From: Oscillospiraceae bacterium MB08-C2-2
Lineage (GTDB): Bacteria; Bacillota; Clostridia; Oscillospirales; Ruminococcaceae
Reading direction: 5' to 3'
Length of the DNA stretch: 64,000 bases
Assembly: GCA_035621215.1 (NCBI GenBank)
Contig: CP141729.1
Span: 2,316,944 to 2,380,943, forward strand
The notes beneath the pieces are model-generated. The model ran no database searches. It was not told the DNA's origin and was given only the letters and a program-made list of their open reading frames with translations. Position numbers and translations under genes: made by a program. This document shows positions 18,886-27,233 of the stretch, one piece after another. Each line of letters begins with the position of its first letter. The first letter of the stretch is position 1.

Positions 18886-19447
18886 GAACAGGCCTCCTTG
18901 AAAAAATAGTATCCTTCCCGGCCCTCCTTGGGATTGGGGAAGACTAATGGGAACGGGCTTGCGCCTTCCCGCTCCTGTTTGCTTTGCCGCCTTTTATGCC
19001 CGCCCCCTTACACTAAAAGAAAAAAGGAGCACTTGCCGGGACTCTCTGCCAAAAGCCTGAAACGCTTCGGGCTCACCAGCATGGTTAAAGGGTGGCTTTC
19101 GCTGGGTTTTTTGCACGGCTGTGCACAGAGCTTCAGTCGAATCCTATACCATTTTGAAGCAGCCGCTTAAGGAGGTTTTTCAACAGTCAAGAAGAAATAT
19201 GTTTAAAGCTCAATGTATGTATACTTCTAGCCGATGAAAAGCGCTTCCGTAGGCTTTGGCGCAAACTGGGCTTGGAACCATAGGGGGCCATTCACATTGC
19301 CTGAAAATGATCCCTTACCTATTTTTATGGTATTCCAAAAGAGCAAAACATGTGCCAGCAATTGGCTGTTGGCAGCAAATATCTTCACTTAAAGGGAACA
19401 AAAAAGAAGACCAACACGTTTTCGCGGGGGATAAGCTGTATAGGCAC
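18886..19447. other. Intergenic stretch with no recognised content
   Basis: Between the ATPase gene and the isomerase terminator. It lacks the composite repeats found in most other long gaps. The open frames here have no ribosome binding sites or family-like segments, and I see no RNA gene. Confidence 0.5.
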
Positions 19448-19486
19448 AAAAAGAAAACCCGCCTCACCAATTTGGCAAGACGGGTT
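19448..19486 (-). terminator. Terminator after the peptidyl-prolyl isomerase gene
   Basis: On the minus strand AACCCGTCTTGCC pairs over 13 positions (three wobble pairs) with GGTGAGGCGGGTT and is followed by TTCTTTTT. A second hairpin, with arms CAACTGCGCTT / AAGCGCGGTTG and a four-base loop, lies at 19573-19598 closer to the gene but without a T-run. Confidence 0.85.
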
Positions 19487-19609
19487 GAAAGCTCAATTAC
19501 AGAGAAAAAGCAGAGTGCTTATTTAATAGCCGCTGAACAAACCAAAAAACAGTTCATTCAATGCCTTTGGGGCAACTGCGCTTCGCAAAGCGCGGTTGTT
19601 CAGTGGACA

Positions 19610-20467
19610 TTATTTGGAAGCCTCGCTGGAAGCATCGGCCTGAGAAGAAGCTGCTGCGGAATAATCAGGGGCGTTTTCAATGGTGATGGTTTCGATGACA
19701 ACCTTTTCTACAGGGCTGCCGGAATTGCCGTTCACCTCAACCGCTGCAATCTGATCCACAATATCCATGCCTTCAATAACCATACCGAAAACAGTGTGGG
19801 CGCCATCCAACCAAGGAGTGCCGCCAACTTCGGCGTATTTGTTGACAATTTTCTCAGGGCAGTTGATCTGCTTGAGCTGGTTCAGAAGATCAGCGCTGAC
19901 AACAGGAGCCTGCACAATGAAGAATTGGCTGCCATTGGTATTGGCACCTGCATTGGCCATGGAAAGAGCGCCGCGGAAGTTCCAAAGATCAAGGCTGAAT
20001 TCATCCTCAAAAGGAACTGCCTTGCCGGAGGCATCCTTGAAGATGCTTTCGCCGCCGGTGCCGTTGCCCAAAGGATCGCCGCCCTGAATCATAAAGTTCT
20101 CAATAATGCGGTGGAAGGTCAGGCCATTGTAATAGCCCTCCTGCGCATGGGTTACAAAGTTCTGCACTGTCTTGGGAGCCTGCTCGGGAAAGAGCATGAT
20201 GCGGATAGTGCCCATACCGGTTTTCATCACAGCAATGGGCTGATCGGCAGCGGGCTTCTCAAATTGAACCAAGTTAATATCCTCCTCTTTAATGGTTTGG
20301 TTGTGTTCGGCGGCCTCACTGACAGTGGGGTCACCCTGCGAAACAGCAGGCGGCTCAGAACTGTTTTCAGCCTGAGAAGAAGAGGACTTGTCGTCCTGCT
20401 TGGAGCAGCCGCTGATCAAAGCAGCCGTAACCATTAATATGGAAAGAAGCCGAATGGGTTTTTTCAC
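19610..20467 (-). CDS. Cyclophilin-type peptidyl-prolyl isomerase lipoprotein
   Basis: 285 residues. A lipoprotein signal peptide ends with the lipobox LISGC about 20 residues in, followed by a serine-rich linker. The cyclophilin domain shows YYNGLTFHRIIENFMIQGGDP, MANAGANTNGSQFFI and HTVFGMVIEGMDIVD; the catalytic arginine (FHRII) and the Q-F pair are present. It would act on the outer face of the membrane on exported proteins. I use the GTG start (VKKPIRLL) because it gives a standard signal peptide; the frame extends 20 codons further. Confidence 0.92.
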   Translation of the reverse strand: MKKPIRLLSILMVTAALISGCSKQDDKSSSSQAENSSEPPAVSQGDPTVSEAAEHNQTIKEEDINLVQFEKPAADQPIAVMKTGMGTIRIMLFPEQAPKTVQNFVTHAQEGYYNGLTFHRIIENFMIQGGDPLGNGTGGESIFKDASGKAVPFEDEFSLDLWNFRGALSMANAGANTNGSQFFIVQAPVVSADLLNQLKQINCPEKIVNKYAEVGGTPWLDGAHTVFGMVIEGMDIVDQIAAVEVNGNSGSPVEKVVIETITIENAPDYSAAASSQADASSEASK

Positions 20468-20627
20468 TGTTTTATCCAATCCTTTCACAAAAACGTTATA
20501 TTTACCTTTTTGTCTCAATACAGGCATTATTCCCCTTTTCAGGAAGAAAAATCATATAATGAAACCGATACAAATCACATTATACTATAAAACTGAAAAT
20601 TTGGCAAACCTTCTTTCTTTTGAAAAA

Positions 20628-20950
20628 CTTACTTTCTTTTTAGAAAAAAAGAAAGTAAGCAAAGAAAAACCACATTATTTTCCCCGCCGGAGGCTGGAGA
20701 AGAACCATGAGGGAAACCAGCTCCACCATAAGGTGCCTACATTATTCACAAAAAATGCAAGCGCCTGAAAGAAGGCAAAGAAAAACTTCCTTTCTTTTTG
20801 ATAAAAGAAAGGAAGCAAAGAAAAACCTTGTGCCTTTTCCAGCCTTAACTTCACAGACAATCAAAAGCAAGGATGGAGCAGCTTAAATTCTCGTGTGCAA
20901 AGGCAAGAATTCGTACCAGCCTAAGCCCGAAGTAAAGGAGGCAATGCCTC
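20628..20950. repeat. Two type A hairpins and a reverse block B between ppi and fba
   Basis: Hairpins CTTACTTTCTTTTT / AAAAAGAAAGTAAG (20628-20659) and CTTCCTTTCTTTT / AAAAGAAAGGAAG (20786-20815), each followed by CAAAGAAAAAC. Block B runs on the minus strand from 20893 to 20950, ending at the fba stop. Both hairpins keep pairing while their outer bases differ. Nothing else is seen in 20468-20950. Confidence 0.8.
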
Positions 20951-21793
20951 CTAGCGAATACCGTAGGTCTGGATTTTACCGGAAACAACCTTGGCTACAT
21001 AGTCACGGCCGGTGCCGCACAGCTTGCGGGTATCGTATTCATCGGGCTTTGCCTTGATCACATCGTTGACGCCATCGGCAAAGGCCTGCCGCAGGTCGGT
21101 ATCGATGTTGATCTTGTTAACGCCCAGAGAAACGGCCTTGCGGATATCACCCTCGGGGATACCGGAGGAACCGTGAAGAACGATAGGCATATTCAGCAGC
21201 TTTTTGATTTCAACCAGGCGGTCAAAATCCAGCTTGGGAACACCCTTGTATTTGCCGTGAGCAGTACCGATAGCAATGGCCAGAGAATCCACGCCGGTTT
21301 CATCAACAAAGCGCTTGGCTTCCTGCGGGTTGGTGTACATAGCGTCCTTTTCGCTGACCGAAACATGCTCTTCCACACCGGAAAGGCGGCCCAGCTCGGC
21401 TTCAACCGAAACACCGGCAGAATGAGCAATACGTACAACCTCTTTGGTAACGGCGATGTTTTCTTCCAAGGAATAGTGGGAGCCATCGATCATGACCGAA
21501 GTCCAGCCGTTGGCGATGCACTTAACCACAATATCCAAGTCAGAGCCGTGATCCAAATGCAGAGCGATGGGGACACTGGCTTCCCGAGCGGCAAAACGAA
21601 CCATCTGAGAGAGAAATTTCAGTCCGGCGTATTTGATAGCGCCCTGTGAAGTCTGCAAGATAACGGGAGCGTTTTGCTCCTCAGCGGCGGCCACAACTGC
21701 CTGTAAAATCTCCATGTTGCTTACATTGAAGGCGCCTACGGCGTATCCCTTTTGATTGGCAAGATCCAGAATTTCCTTACCTGTTACTAACAT
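20951..21793 (-). CDS. fba: Fructose-bisphosphate aldolase, class II
   Basis: Glycolytic class II aldolase, 280 residues. Zinc and catalytic segments: ALHLDHGSD, VMIDGSHYSLEEN, SVEAELGRLSGVE, AIGTAHGKYKG, LHGSSGIP and INKINIDTDLR. The start ATG (LVTGKEILDLANQKGYAVGA) follows GGAGG at 8 bases; the frame extends 58 codons upstream with no family match. It is a separate gene from the aldolase in the PTS operon and is more like Bacillus FbaA. Confidence 0.95.
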   Translation of the reverse strand: MLVTGKEILDLANQKGYAVGAFNVSNMEILQAVVAAAEEQNAPVILQTSQGAIKYAGLKFLSQMVRFAAREASVPIALHLDHGSDLDIVVKCIANGWTSVMIDGSHYSLEENIAVTKEVVRIAHSAGVSVEAELGRLSGVEEHVSVSEKDAMYTNPQEAKRFVDETGVDSLAIAIGTAHGKYKGVPKLDFDRLVEIKKLLNMPIVLHGSSGIPEGDIRKAVSLGVNKINIDTDLRQAFADGVNDVIKAKPDEYDTRKLCGTGRDYVAKVVSGKIQTYGIR

Positions 21794-22086
21794 AGTTCCA
21801 TCCTCCTTTAAAATGTTGTTCCTTAGAGCCCCAAAACCTAAGCCCCCGAAAAACCCGGAAGCTATCAATTTATCTACTTCCTCATTATAACGAAAAAACA
21901 CGTTAAACGCAATTGAAAAACCTAAAATTCCGCTTGCGGAAACACAAGTGAGCTCAGAAAAACGCAAATTCTAAAAGCAAGAAAGCTTTTCTATCCAGTG
22001 GAAGCGCAGGAAATTTAACCTTCTAAGCCTGAAGTGGTTTTTCTTTGCATCTTTTTTTGGTTTTATAAAGTTAAAATCCAACACTT

Positions 22087-22404
22087 CCGCACTCATGCCG
22101 TGCGGCTGACACACACTTTGAGGCGCTTACATTTTCTACGGAAAATGCAGAAGTGGCTTTCAGCCACGAAGCGCCTCATGGGGGAACTCGTTCCCCCATG
22201 GTCCCCCTCCAGCCTCCGGCGGAAATAAAACCACAGGTTGCCTTTCTTTTAAAAAACAAAGGCAACAAGGAAAGGGGGGTTCCCCTAATTAAAAACAGTG
22301 CTCACCAAACGAAAGCTTTCGGGCGCAAAGACTTGGAGTTCCGCTCTGCTTAACCCGAAGTGGTTTTTCTTTGCCTACTTTCTTTATTTCAAAAAGAAAG
22401 TAGG
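22087..22404. repeat. Variant composite repeat with a three-way-junction fold, plus a type A hairpin
   Basis: A block C third hairpin, CCGCAC/GTGCGG with loop TCATGCC, is at 22087-22105. In place of the usual second hairpin there is an outer stem TGAGGCGCTT/AAGCGCCTCA (22119-22128, 22169-22178) enclosing CATTTTC/GAAAATG (22130-22147) and GTGGCT/AGCCAC (22153-22167). Then CATGGGGGAA/TTCCCCCATG (22177-22200). A type A hairpin, CCTACTTTCTTT/AAAGAAAGTAGG, sits at 22374-22404 directly after the stop of the next gene. No gene is seen in 21794-22404. Confidence 0.7.
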
Positions 22405-24690
22405 TTATGCCTGCTTGAGCTGCTGGAATAGGAAAATCACAAGGAACCAAATGAGCTGATACCCAATAAGCAGAGAAAAGCTGACAGAAGAAATCGAACC
22501 CACAAAAGCCAAGAAGGAAATAGCCCCATAGCCCACCACAATCTGCGCCAACTGAAGCACAGTGGCCGCCAGTATGGAGGAGCGGGCGTTGATACAAGCG
22601 ATAATCGCTTTCAGCAGAACGCTGGCACGGCCGGTATAGGCAAGCTTGGCCATGACTTTTTCCTTGGGGGCACGCATCTCGTCAAATTCCCGGTAGCGGT
22701 CTCCCGACATGAGGAGAACATCCTCCTGCGGGTAACCATAAACCTCCCAGATTTTCTGGGGGTTGATGTTGGCATCGGTGGTGTGCAGAACGATTTTGGT
22801 ACCTTTTCCGGCCAGAAGATCCATCTGCTCGGCCAGATCCTGCACACAGTGGTAGCTGACCACAAACATGGCGGAAATTTCCCCGCTGCAAGCCAGATAC
22901 ACAACCTCGTTTTCACCCACTGTATACTTTTGCTCATAATCCAGCGAAGGGGCCTTGACCCCATGGTTTTTCATCAGCTCCCGGTTGCCAATCAGCACCC
23001 GCTTGGAATCCACCCATGCGGAAAGCCCCATGCCGTTTTCGCAGACAATGTTATCCACCGGGCGCAAAAGCTTTTTATCTCCGCCGATCATCTGCATAAA
23101 CACCGGGTGCAGGGCTCCCTGACAGGCACAGGCTACACTGGCCGCATCAATAATGGCCTGATCCACACGCCCCTCGGCAAAGCTTTTGATGCCGTGAAGC
23201 TTCACATAGCCATCGGGGAACAGATCGGTATCGGTGAGCACCACCGCTTTGGTGTCACAAAAATCCTCTACCGCTTTGGTGCCGGAAACCATCCCGCCCT
23301 CAGGAGCAAGGCGCTTGGTGAGCTTTCCAAGGGGAATGTTCTCAATAAAGGTGGAAGAAAAGGCCGCACTGACACACAAAACAGCGGCCAGGGCCGTTGT
23401 GGCCATCACAAGGCTTTTGGTGAGAAAATAGGTGACCACAGCCACCACCAACGCACCACCCAAGCAGACAGGAGCCACGGCTTTGTAAATGCCCACATCG
23501 TATTTATCGCTGTAAGAGAGAGCCAAAAAATCAGTAAAGAAGGTAGCAGGTGCACTGTAAACCACAGTGGGATGCCGCCGCACCGAATCCCGGACATACT
23601 CAGCCGAAAAGCTTTCGGATTCCACCAAAGCTGCTGTGCGCTTGGGCCGCTCGGAACCGATGATGCGGAAATTCCGCTGAATCCGGTTGATCATAGACAT
23701 CTTGCCCAGCGCATTAAACAGCATGGACATAGCCGATGAACAGAAAAGGAGGCTTACACCGGTGGTGGTCATTTGCTCGGGATTGGCCACCAGCACCACG
23801 CCCTGTGCCACAGCAGCCAGCACCGCAAAGGCAGGCAGAGCATCCGAATTGGCACGGCCCCGGAAGAGATTAATCAGCCCGCCGCCCATAGCCGAGCTGT
23901 TAACCAACGCCAAAGCGGCAGTCAGCACCACGTTCACCAGCAAAAACACCTTCATATTTTCTTCTGGGAACATGAATACAGGCAGGGGAAGCTTTTGATT
24001 GTTCAGGGAAAAGGCCAAATACACCAAAATTCCGGTAAGGAGCAGGGTAATTGCCGCCCGCAGAACCAGCCAAAGCTTTACATTGGCAATATCCCGGGCC
24101 ACGTCAATGCGGTCACCGGGGGAATTGTATTCGCTGTAATCCACCTTGCCGCCAGGCTCGTCCTCTAAGTATTCGTCCTCGTATTCATCCCGGTAATGGG
24201 GCTCCTCCTCGATGGGAAACTCCTCCGGGTCTAGGGGAGCGGTTTTTTCCAGCTTGGGCAAAACACGAGTCTGCCCATAGCCAAAATCCTCCTCCACATC
24301 GGGATCAAAGCCGCTCATAATAGGCCTCTGCTCATTTTTGCCGCTAAAAATCTGCACATCCTCCTCCGGCTCTTCCAAATTAAACTGAAAGCCGCCAGCG
24401 GAAGGGCCTTTGGGTATTGTGGTGCCTTCCTCCCTGCGCAGACGAGCCTTTTCGGTGATGGATTTGGAGCGCCTTCCGCTGGTCAGCGGGTTGGGATGAG
24501 GCAGCTCTTCCTGCTCATCCATAGGAAAAGGAAAGGCTTTTACGGGGGACTCTTGCCGCCGGGAGGAAGGAATGGGGAAATCCTCCGGCTCGGGAGCAGG
24601 CGGAGCCGCCGGTGCCTTGCCGGCCCGGGCCATGCTTTTGCGGCTCTTGATTTCGGATAGTATATCGTCTACGTTGTATTGTTTATCCAT
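22405..24690 (-). CDS. Degenerate P-type-ATPase-like membrane protein with disordered acidic N-terminus
   Basis: 761 residues. Residues 1-200 are low-complexity, rich in proline and acidic residues, after the opening YNVDDILSEIKSRK. About eight hydrophobic segments follow, in pairs near 205-270, 290-335 and 405-450 and at the C-terminus. The part between resembles a P-type ATPase cytoplasmic domain (VLIGNRELMKNHGV is like the nucleotide-binding loop of metal pumps). The phosphorylation motif DKTGT, however, is replaced: the aligned stretch reads VVLTDTDLFPDG (about residues 483-494), and no GDGxNDxP motif is found. It therefore cannot work as a normal pump. It shares an operon with rlmB (16-base gap). 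Role unknown. Confidence 0.65.
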   Translation of the reverse strand: MDKQYNVDDILSEIKSRKSMARAGKAPAAPPAPEPEDFPIPSSRRQESPVKAFPFPMDEQEELPHPNPLTSGRRSKSITEKARLRREEGTTIPKGPSAGGFQFNLEEPEEDVQIFSGKNEQRPIMSGFDPDVEEDFGYGQTRVLPKLEKTAPLDPEEFPIEEEPHYRDEYEDEYLEDEPGGKVDYSEYNSPGDRIDVARDIANVKLWLVLRAAITLLLTGILVYLAFSLNNQKLPLPVFMFPEENMKVFLLVNVVLTAALALVNSSAMGGGLINLFRGRANSDALPAFAVLAAVAQGVVLVANPEQMTTTGVSLLFCSSAMSMLFNALGKMSMINRIQRNFRIIGSERPKRTAALVESESFSAEYVRDSVRRHPTVVYSAPATFFTDFLALSYSDKYDVGIYKAVAPVCLGGALVVAVVTYFLTKSLVMATTALAAVLCVSAAFSSTFIENIPLGKLTKRLAPEGGMVSGTKAVEDFCDTKAVVLTDTDLFPDGYVKLHGIKSFAEGRVDQAIIDAASVACACQGALHPVFMQMIGGDKKLLRPVDNIVCENGMGLSAWVDSKRVLIGNRELMKNHGVKAPSLDYEQKYTVGENEVVYLACSGEISAMFVVSYHCVQDLAEQMDLLAGKGTKIVLHTTDANINPQKIWEVYGYPQEDVLLMSGDRYREFDEMRAPKEKVMAKLAYTGRASVLLKAIIACINARSSILAATVLQLAQIVVGYGAISFLAFVGSISSVSFSLLIGYQLIWFLVIFLFQQLKQA

Positions 24691-24706
24691 GGAATCTCAC
24701 CTCATT

Positions 24707-25474
24707 CTATCGGCTGCTGAGCCCCAGACGCTGGCGGGCGATCTCATAGAGTACGATGCCGGCGGCTACCGAGGCATTCAGGGATGAAATTTTTCCCCGC
24801 AGGGGAAGGGATACCACAAAATCACTGCGCTGCTTTATCAGATGGCTGACCCCACTGCCCTCAGAGCCGACTACCAGCGCCACAGGCCCGGCAAAATCGG
24901 TCTGGCACCAGGGGGAGCCATCCATATCGGCGGCGTAAATCCACACGTTCCGTTTTTTCAGTTCCTCGATGGTGGTGGCCAGATTGCTGACCCGAACCAC
25001 CGGCAAATGCTCCACTGCTCCCGCCGAAACCTTGGAAACAGCAAAGGTAAGCCCTGCACTGCGCCGTTTGGGGATGATGATTCCGTGGGCACCTGCGCCC
25101 TCGGCGGTGCGGATAATAGCCCCCAAATTGTGAGGGTCCTCAATGCCATCCGCAATGACGATAAAAACAGGCTCGTCCCCGGCACGGGCAAAAATATCCT
25201 CCAGCTCGCTGTATTGCGCCCCGGCGGTCATGGCGATGATACCCTGATGATTGCCATTCATGCAGAGGTTATCCAGCTTGATGGGGCTGACTTCCTTAAC
25301 CGGTATACCCCGTTCCCGGGCCATGGCCGCAATTTTTGGCAGGCTGCCTTCGCCGCCGCCCTTGCGGATAAGAATGGTTTCAATCTCTCTCCCGGAACGC
25401 AGAAGTTCGGTTACGCCGTTTCGGCCGATTACAATATCCTCCCGCAGTGTCTGCTGGGTATCCTGGTCCCTCAT
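24707..25474 (-). CDS. rlmB: 23S rRNA (guanosine-2'-O-)-methyltransferase RlmB, TrmH family
   Basis: SPOUT-class 2'-O-methyltransferase of 255 residues. The N-terminal substrate-binding domain begins IGRNGVTELLRSGREIETI. The trefoil-knot SAM-binding motifs are DGIEDPHNLGAIIRTAEGAG, ALVVGSEGSGVS and LPLRGKISSLNASVAAGI, all standard for RlmB/TrmH. It is the first gene of a two-gene transcript with the P-type-like protein. Confidence 0.92.
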   Translation of the reverse strand: MRDQDTQQTLREDIVIGRNGVTELLRSGREIETILIRKGGGEGSLPKIAAMARERGIPVKEVSPIKLDNLCMNGNHQGIIAMTAGAQYSELEDIFARAGDEPVFIVIADGIEDPHNLGAIIRTAEGAGAHGIIIPKRRSAGLTFAVSKVSAGAVEHLPVVRVSNLATTIEELKKRNVWIYAADMDGSPWCQTDFAGPVALVVGSEGSGVSHLIKQRSDFVVSLPLRGKISSLNASVAAGIVLYEIARQRLGLSSR

Positions 25475-25804
25475 AAATTCTCCTATATTCTGTGTTTAAT
25501 CAAGTTTTGTTATTTCAATACAGAAAAAATCCGTACCCATTTATTAGGCCAGACTTTTCCACTTTTCTACAGTATAACATAGAATCACCCAGTTGTGTAT
25601 CCCACAACTTTTCTTTTTAACAAAAAGAAAGGATGCAAAGAAAAACCCCTTTTAACAAAGGGGTACAACTCTTGCAAAAAACAGGCAAAGGGAAGGCACT
25701 TCCGGCGGCTTTTCATATTTCCTAGATGCAACAGCCACAATTTATATATCCTCTTTGCAAACAGCGCATAAACTGATAGTAACCAACATGAAAGGAGTCT
25801 AATC
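25475..25804. repeat. rlmB-cupin intergenic region with a type A-like hairpin
   Basis: A weak type A copy (CTTTTCTTTTT ... AAAAAGAAAGGAT, then GCAAAGAAAAACC) lies at about 25608-25646, followed by CCCCTTT TAAC AAAGGGG. Promoters for the two divergent genes must lie here, but I see no clear consensus pair. No gene seen. Confidence 0.5.
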
Positions 25805-26242
25805 ATGGATCAATGTCAATCGTCCTCCTGCTTATCGGACCACGGAGGAAAACCTTTCGCCGTTAATCTAACAGACATAACCCAGCAAAACAATACCTAC
25901 CGCACTGCTCTTTGGACAGGGGAGCACCTCCAACTTACACTTATGTGTATTCCACCCTGCCAAGATATCGGGCTGGAGACACACCCTCATCTCGACCAAT
26001 TTATCCGCATTGAAAGCGGACAGGGAATGGTAAAAATGGGAAACACAAAAGATAATCTGGATTTTTGCTGCCCGGTAAGAGGTGGCTTTGCCTTTATTAT
26101 TCCGGCCGGAAAGTGGCACAATTTAATTAACACTGGCCCAGCTCCTATTAAGCTCTATTCCATCTATGCCCCTGTGCAGCATCCCTTCGGGACAGTTCAT
26201 CGAACCCGTGAAATAGCTGCGGCTGCTGAGCATGACCACTAA
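25805..26242 (+). CDS. Cupin-domain protein
   Basis: 145 residues forming a single cupin barrel: motif 1 reads GLETHPHLDQFIRIESGQG with the metal-binding H-x-H and E/Q positions, and motif 2 IIPAGKWHNLIN carries the last histidine. Such small cupins often bind a divalent metal and are found near sugar or stress genes, but no substrate can be assigned. The ATG follows AAAGGAG. It converges on the small gene at 26254. Confidence 0.85.
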   Translation: MDQCQSSSCLSDHGGKPFAVNLTDITQQNNTYRTALWTGEHLQLTLMCIPPCQDIGLETHPHLDQFIRIESGQGMVKMGNTKDNLDFCCPVRGGFAFIIPAGKWHNLINTGPAPIKLYSIYAPVQHPFGTVHRTREIAAAAEHDH

Positions 26243-26253
26243 AATCTGCTGTT

Positions 26254-26514
26254 TTACAGCTTCAGCAGAGCGGCTGTAATAGCGGCACCCACTGCCGCCG
26301 CAGAACCCAGCTTAATGGCGGCGATTCCCAGGCGAACCTTTGTATAGCCCTTGCGGCGGGGCTTAAGCCCAGACAAATAGGCCTGTGCTTCCTCTTTGAG
26401 CTGCGCAGGCTCTTTTTTGCCTAAATTCTCCCTGATAAACAAAATAGCCCGCTCAAAGCAGGGGTTATCGGTCTCCAAAACTTCTATGATGTTTTTATTC
26501 ACACCCTTAATCAT
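26254..26514 (-). CDS. Small conserved protein with a C-terminal hydrophobic tail
   Basis: 86 residues from the ATG at 26514 (GGGGGAACC upstream); a longer frame exists but its first 35 codons look non-coding. The N-terminal half, MIKGVNKNIIEVLETDNPCF, is helical and charged. The C-terminal half is a glycine/alanine-rich hydrophobic helix (GSAAAVGAAITAALLKL), likely a membrane tail. I recall similar unnamed proteins in other Clostridia but know no function. Confidence 0.6.
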   Translation of the reverse strand: MIKGVNKNIIEVLETDNPCFERAILFIRENLGKKEPAQLKEEAQAYLSGLKPRRKGYTKVRLGIAAIKLGSAAAVGAAITAALLKL

Positions 26515-27233
26515 CTCAAGGTTCCCCCTATGTTTATTTTCCAAGGCTGCCCTTTTTCCTTGGTTATTGTTCCCATGGGGGATAAAACTATGCACCGGCC
26601 TATTTTTAAAATTATTCATTCCCCGTGTTTATTCATACACAAAATCCAATACTTGACACCTCTTCCTATACTTTATGTTGTAGTTTTACAGGAGTATTGC
26701 ATTGTTTCCATTTTCAATTTTCTTTGAGTATACAGCCCTTTTCTGCATATTATACGGATTGTAAACCAAAATCCCGAGTATTCCAGACTGAGTTGTTGAA
26801 AAGTCTGTGGAAAATGTGGAAAAGACTGCTTGTCACGTTGGAAAAGAAAATTTTCTTCCACGCCCGGGGGTGTATGAGGCTTGTATATTGTGAAATTTTA
26901 CGAAAAGTTAAACCGCCTTTACCAAGAGGCTTCGCCTGTAACTTTGAACTTTGGTGAGTGAAAAGCTTTTATAATACGCAAAATATTATCCTGCATAATT
27001 CAGGGAGAATGCCAACAGACATAGTCCCCAACCAAGCCTTAAATCCACGTTAAACCTAAGTTAGGCTCTGGGAGGGTACCAAGGGGGGAGCGCTCCCCTT
27101 GGCGATTCTTTGCACACTTTCTCATCGTGGAGAAAGTGTGTGCCCGGCACGGCATGAGTGCCAAGTTAACGGGTTTTGCTTGGTTCTGCCATCGTGTATA
27201 AAGATAAGGTTATGAATTAACCCGGTCTGAAGG
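26515..27233. repeat. Intergenic region with tandem DnaA-box-like 9-mers, block C and an interrupted block B
   Basis: Two adjacent copies of TGTGGAAAA lie at 26806-26823. Block C is at 27079-27162: CCAAGGGG/CCCCTTGG (27079-27102), CACACTTTCTC/GAGAAAGTGTG (27113-27140) and GGCAC/GTGCC with loop GGCATGA (27146-27162). From 27186 a reverse block B begins (CCATCGTG...) and is cut at 27233 by the insertion sequence. No gene seen. Confidence 0.7.
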
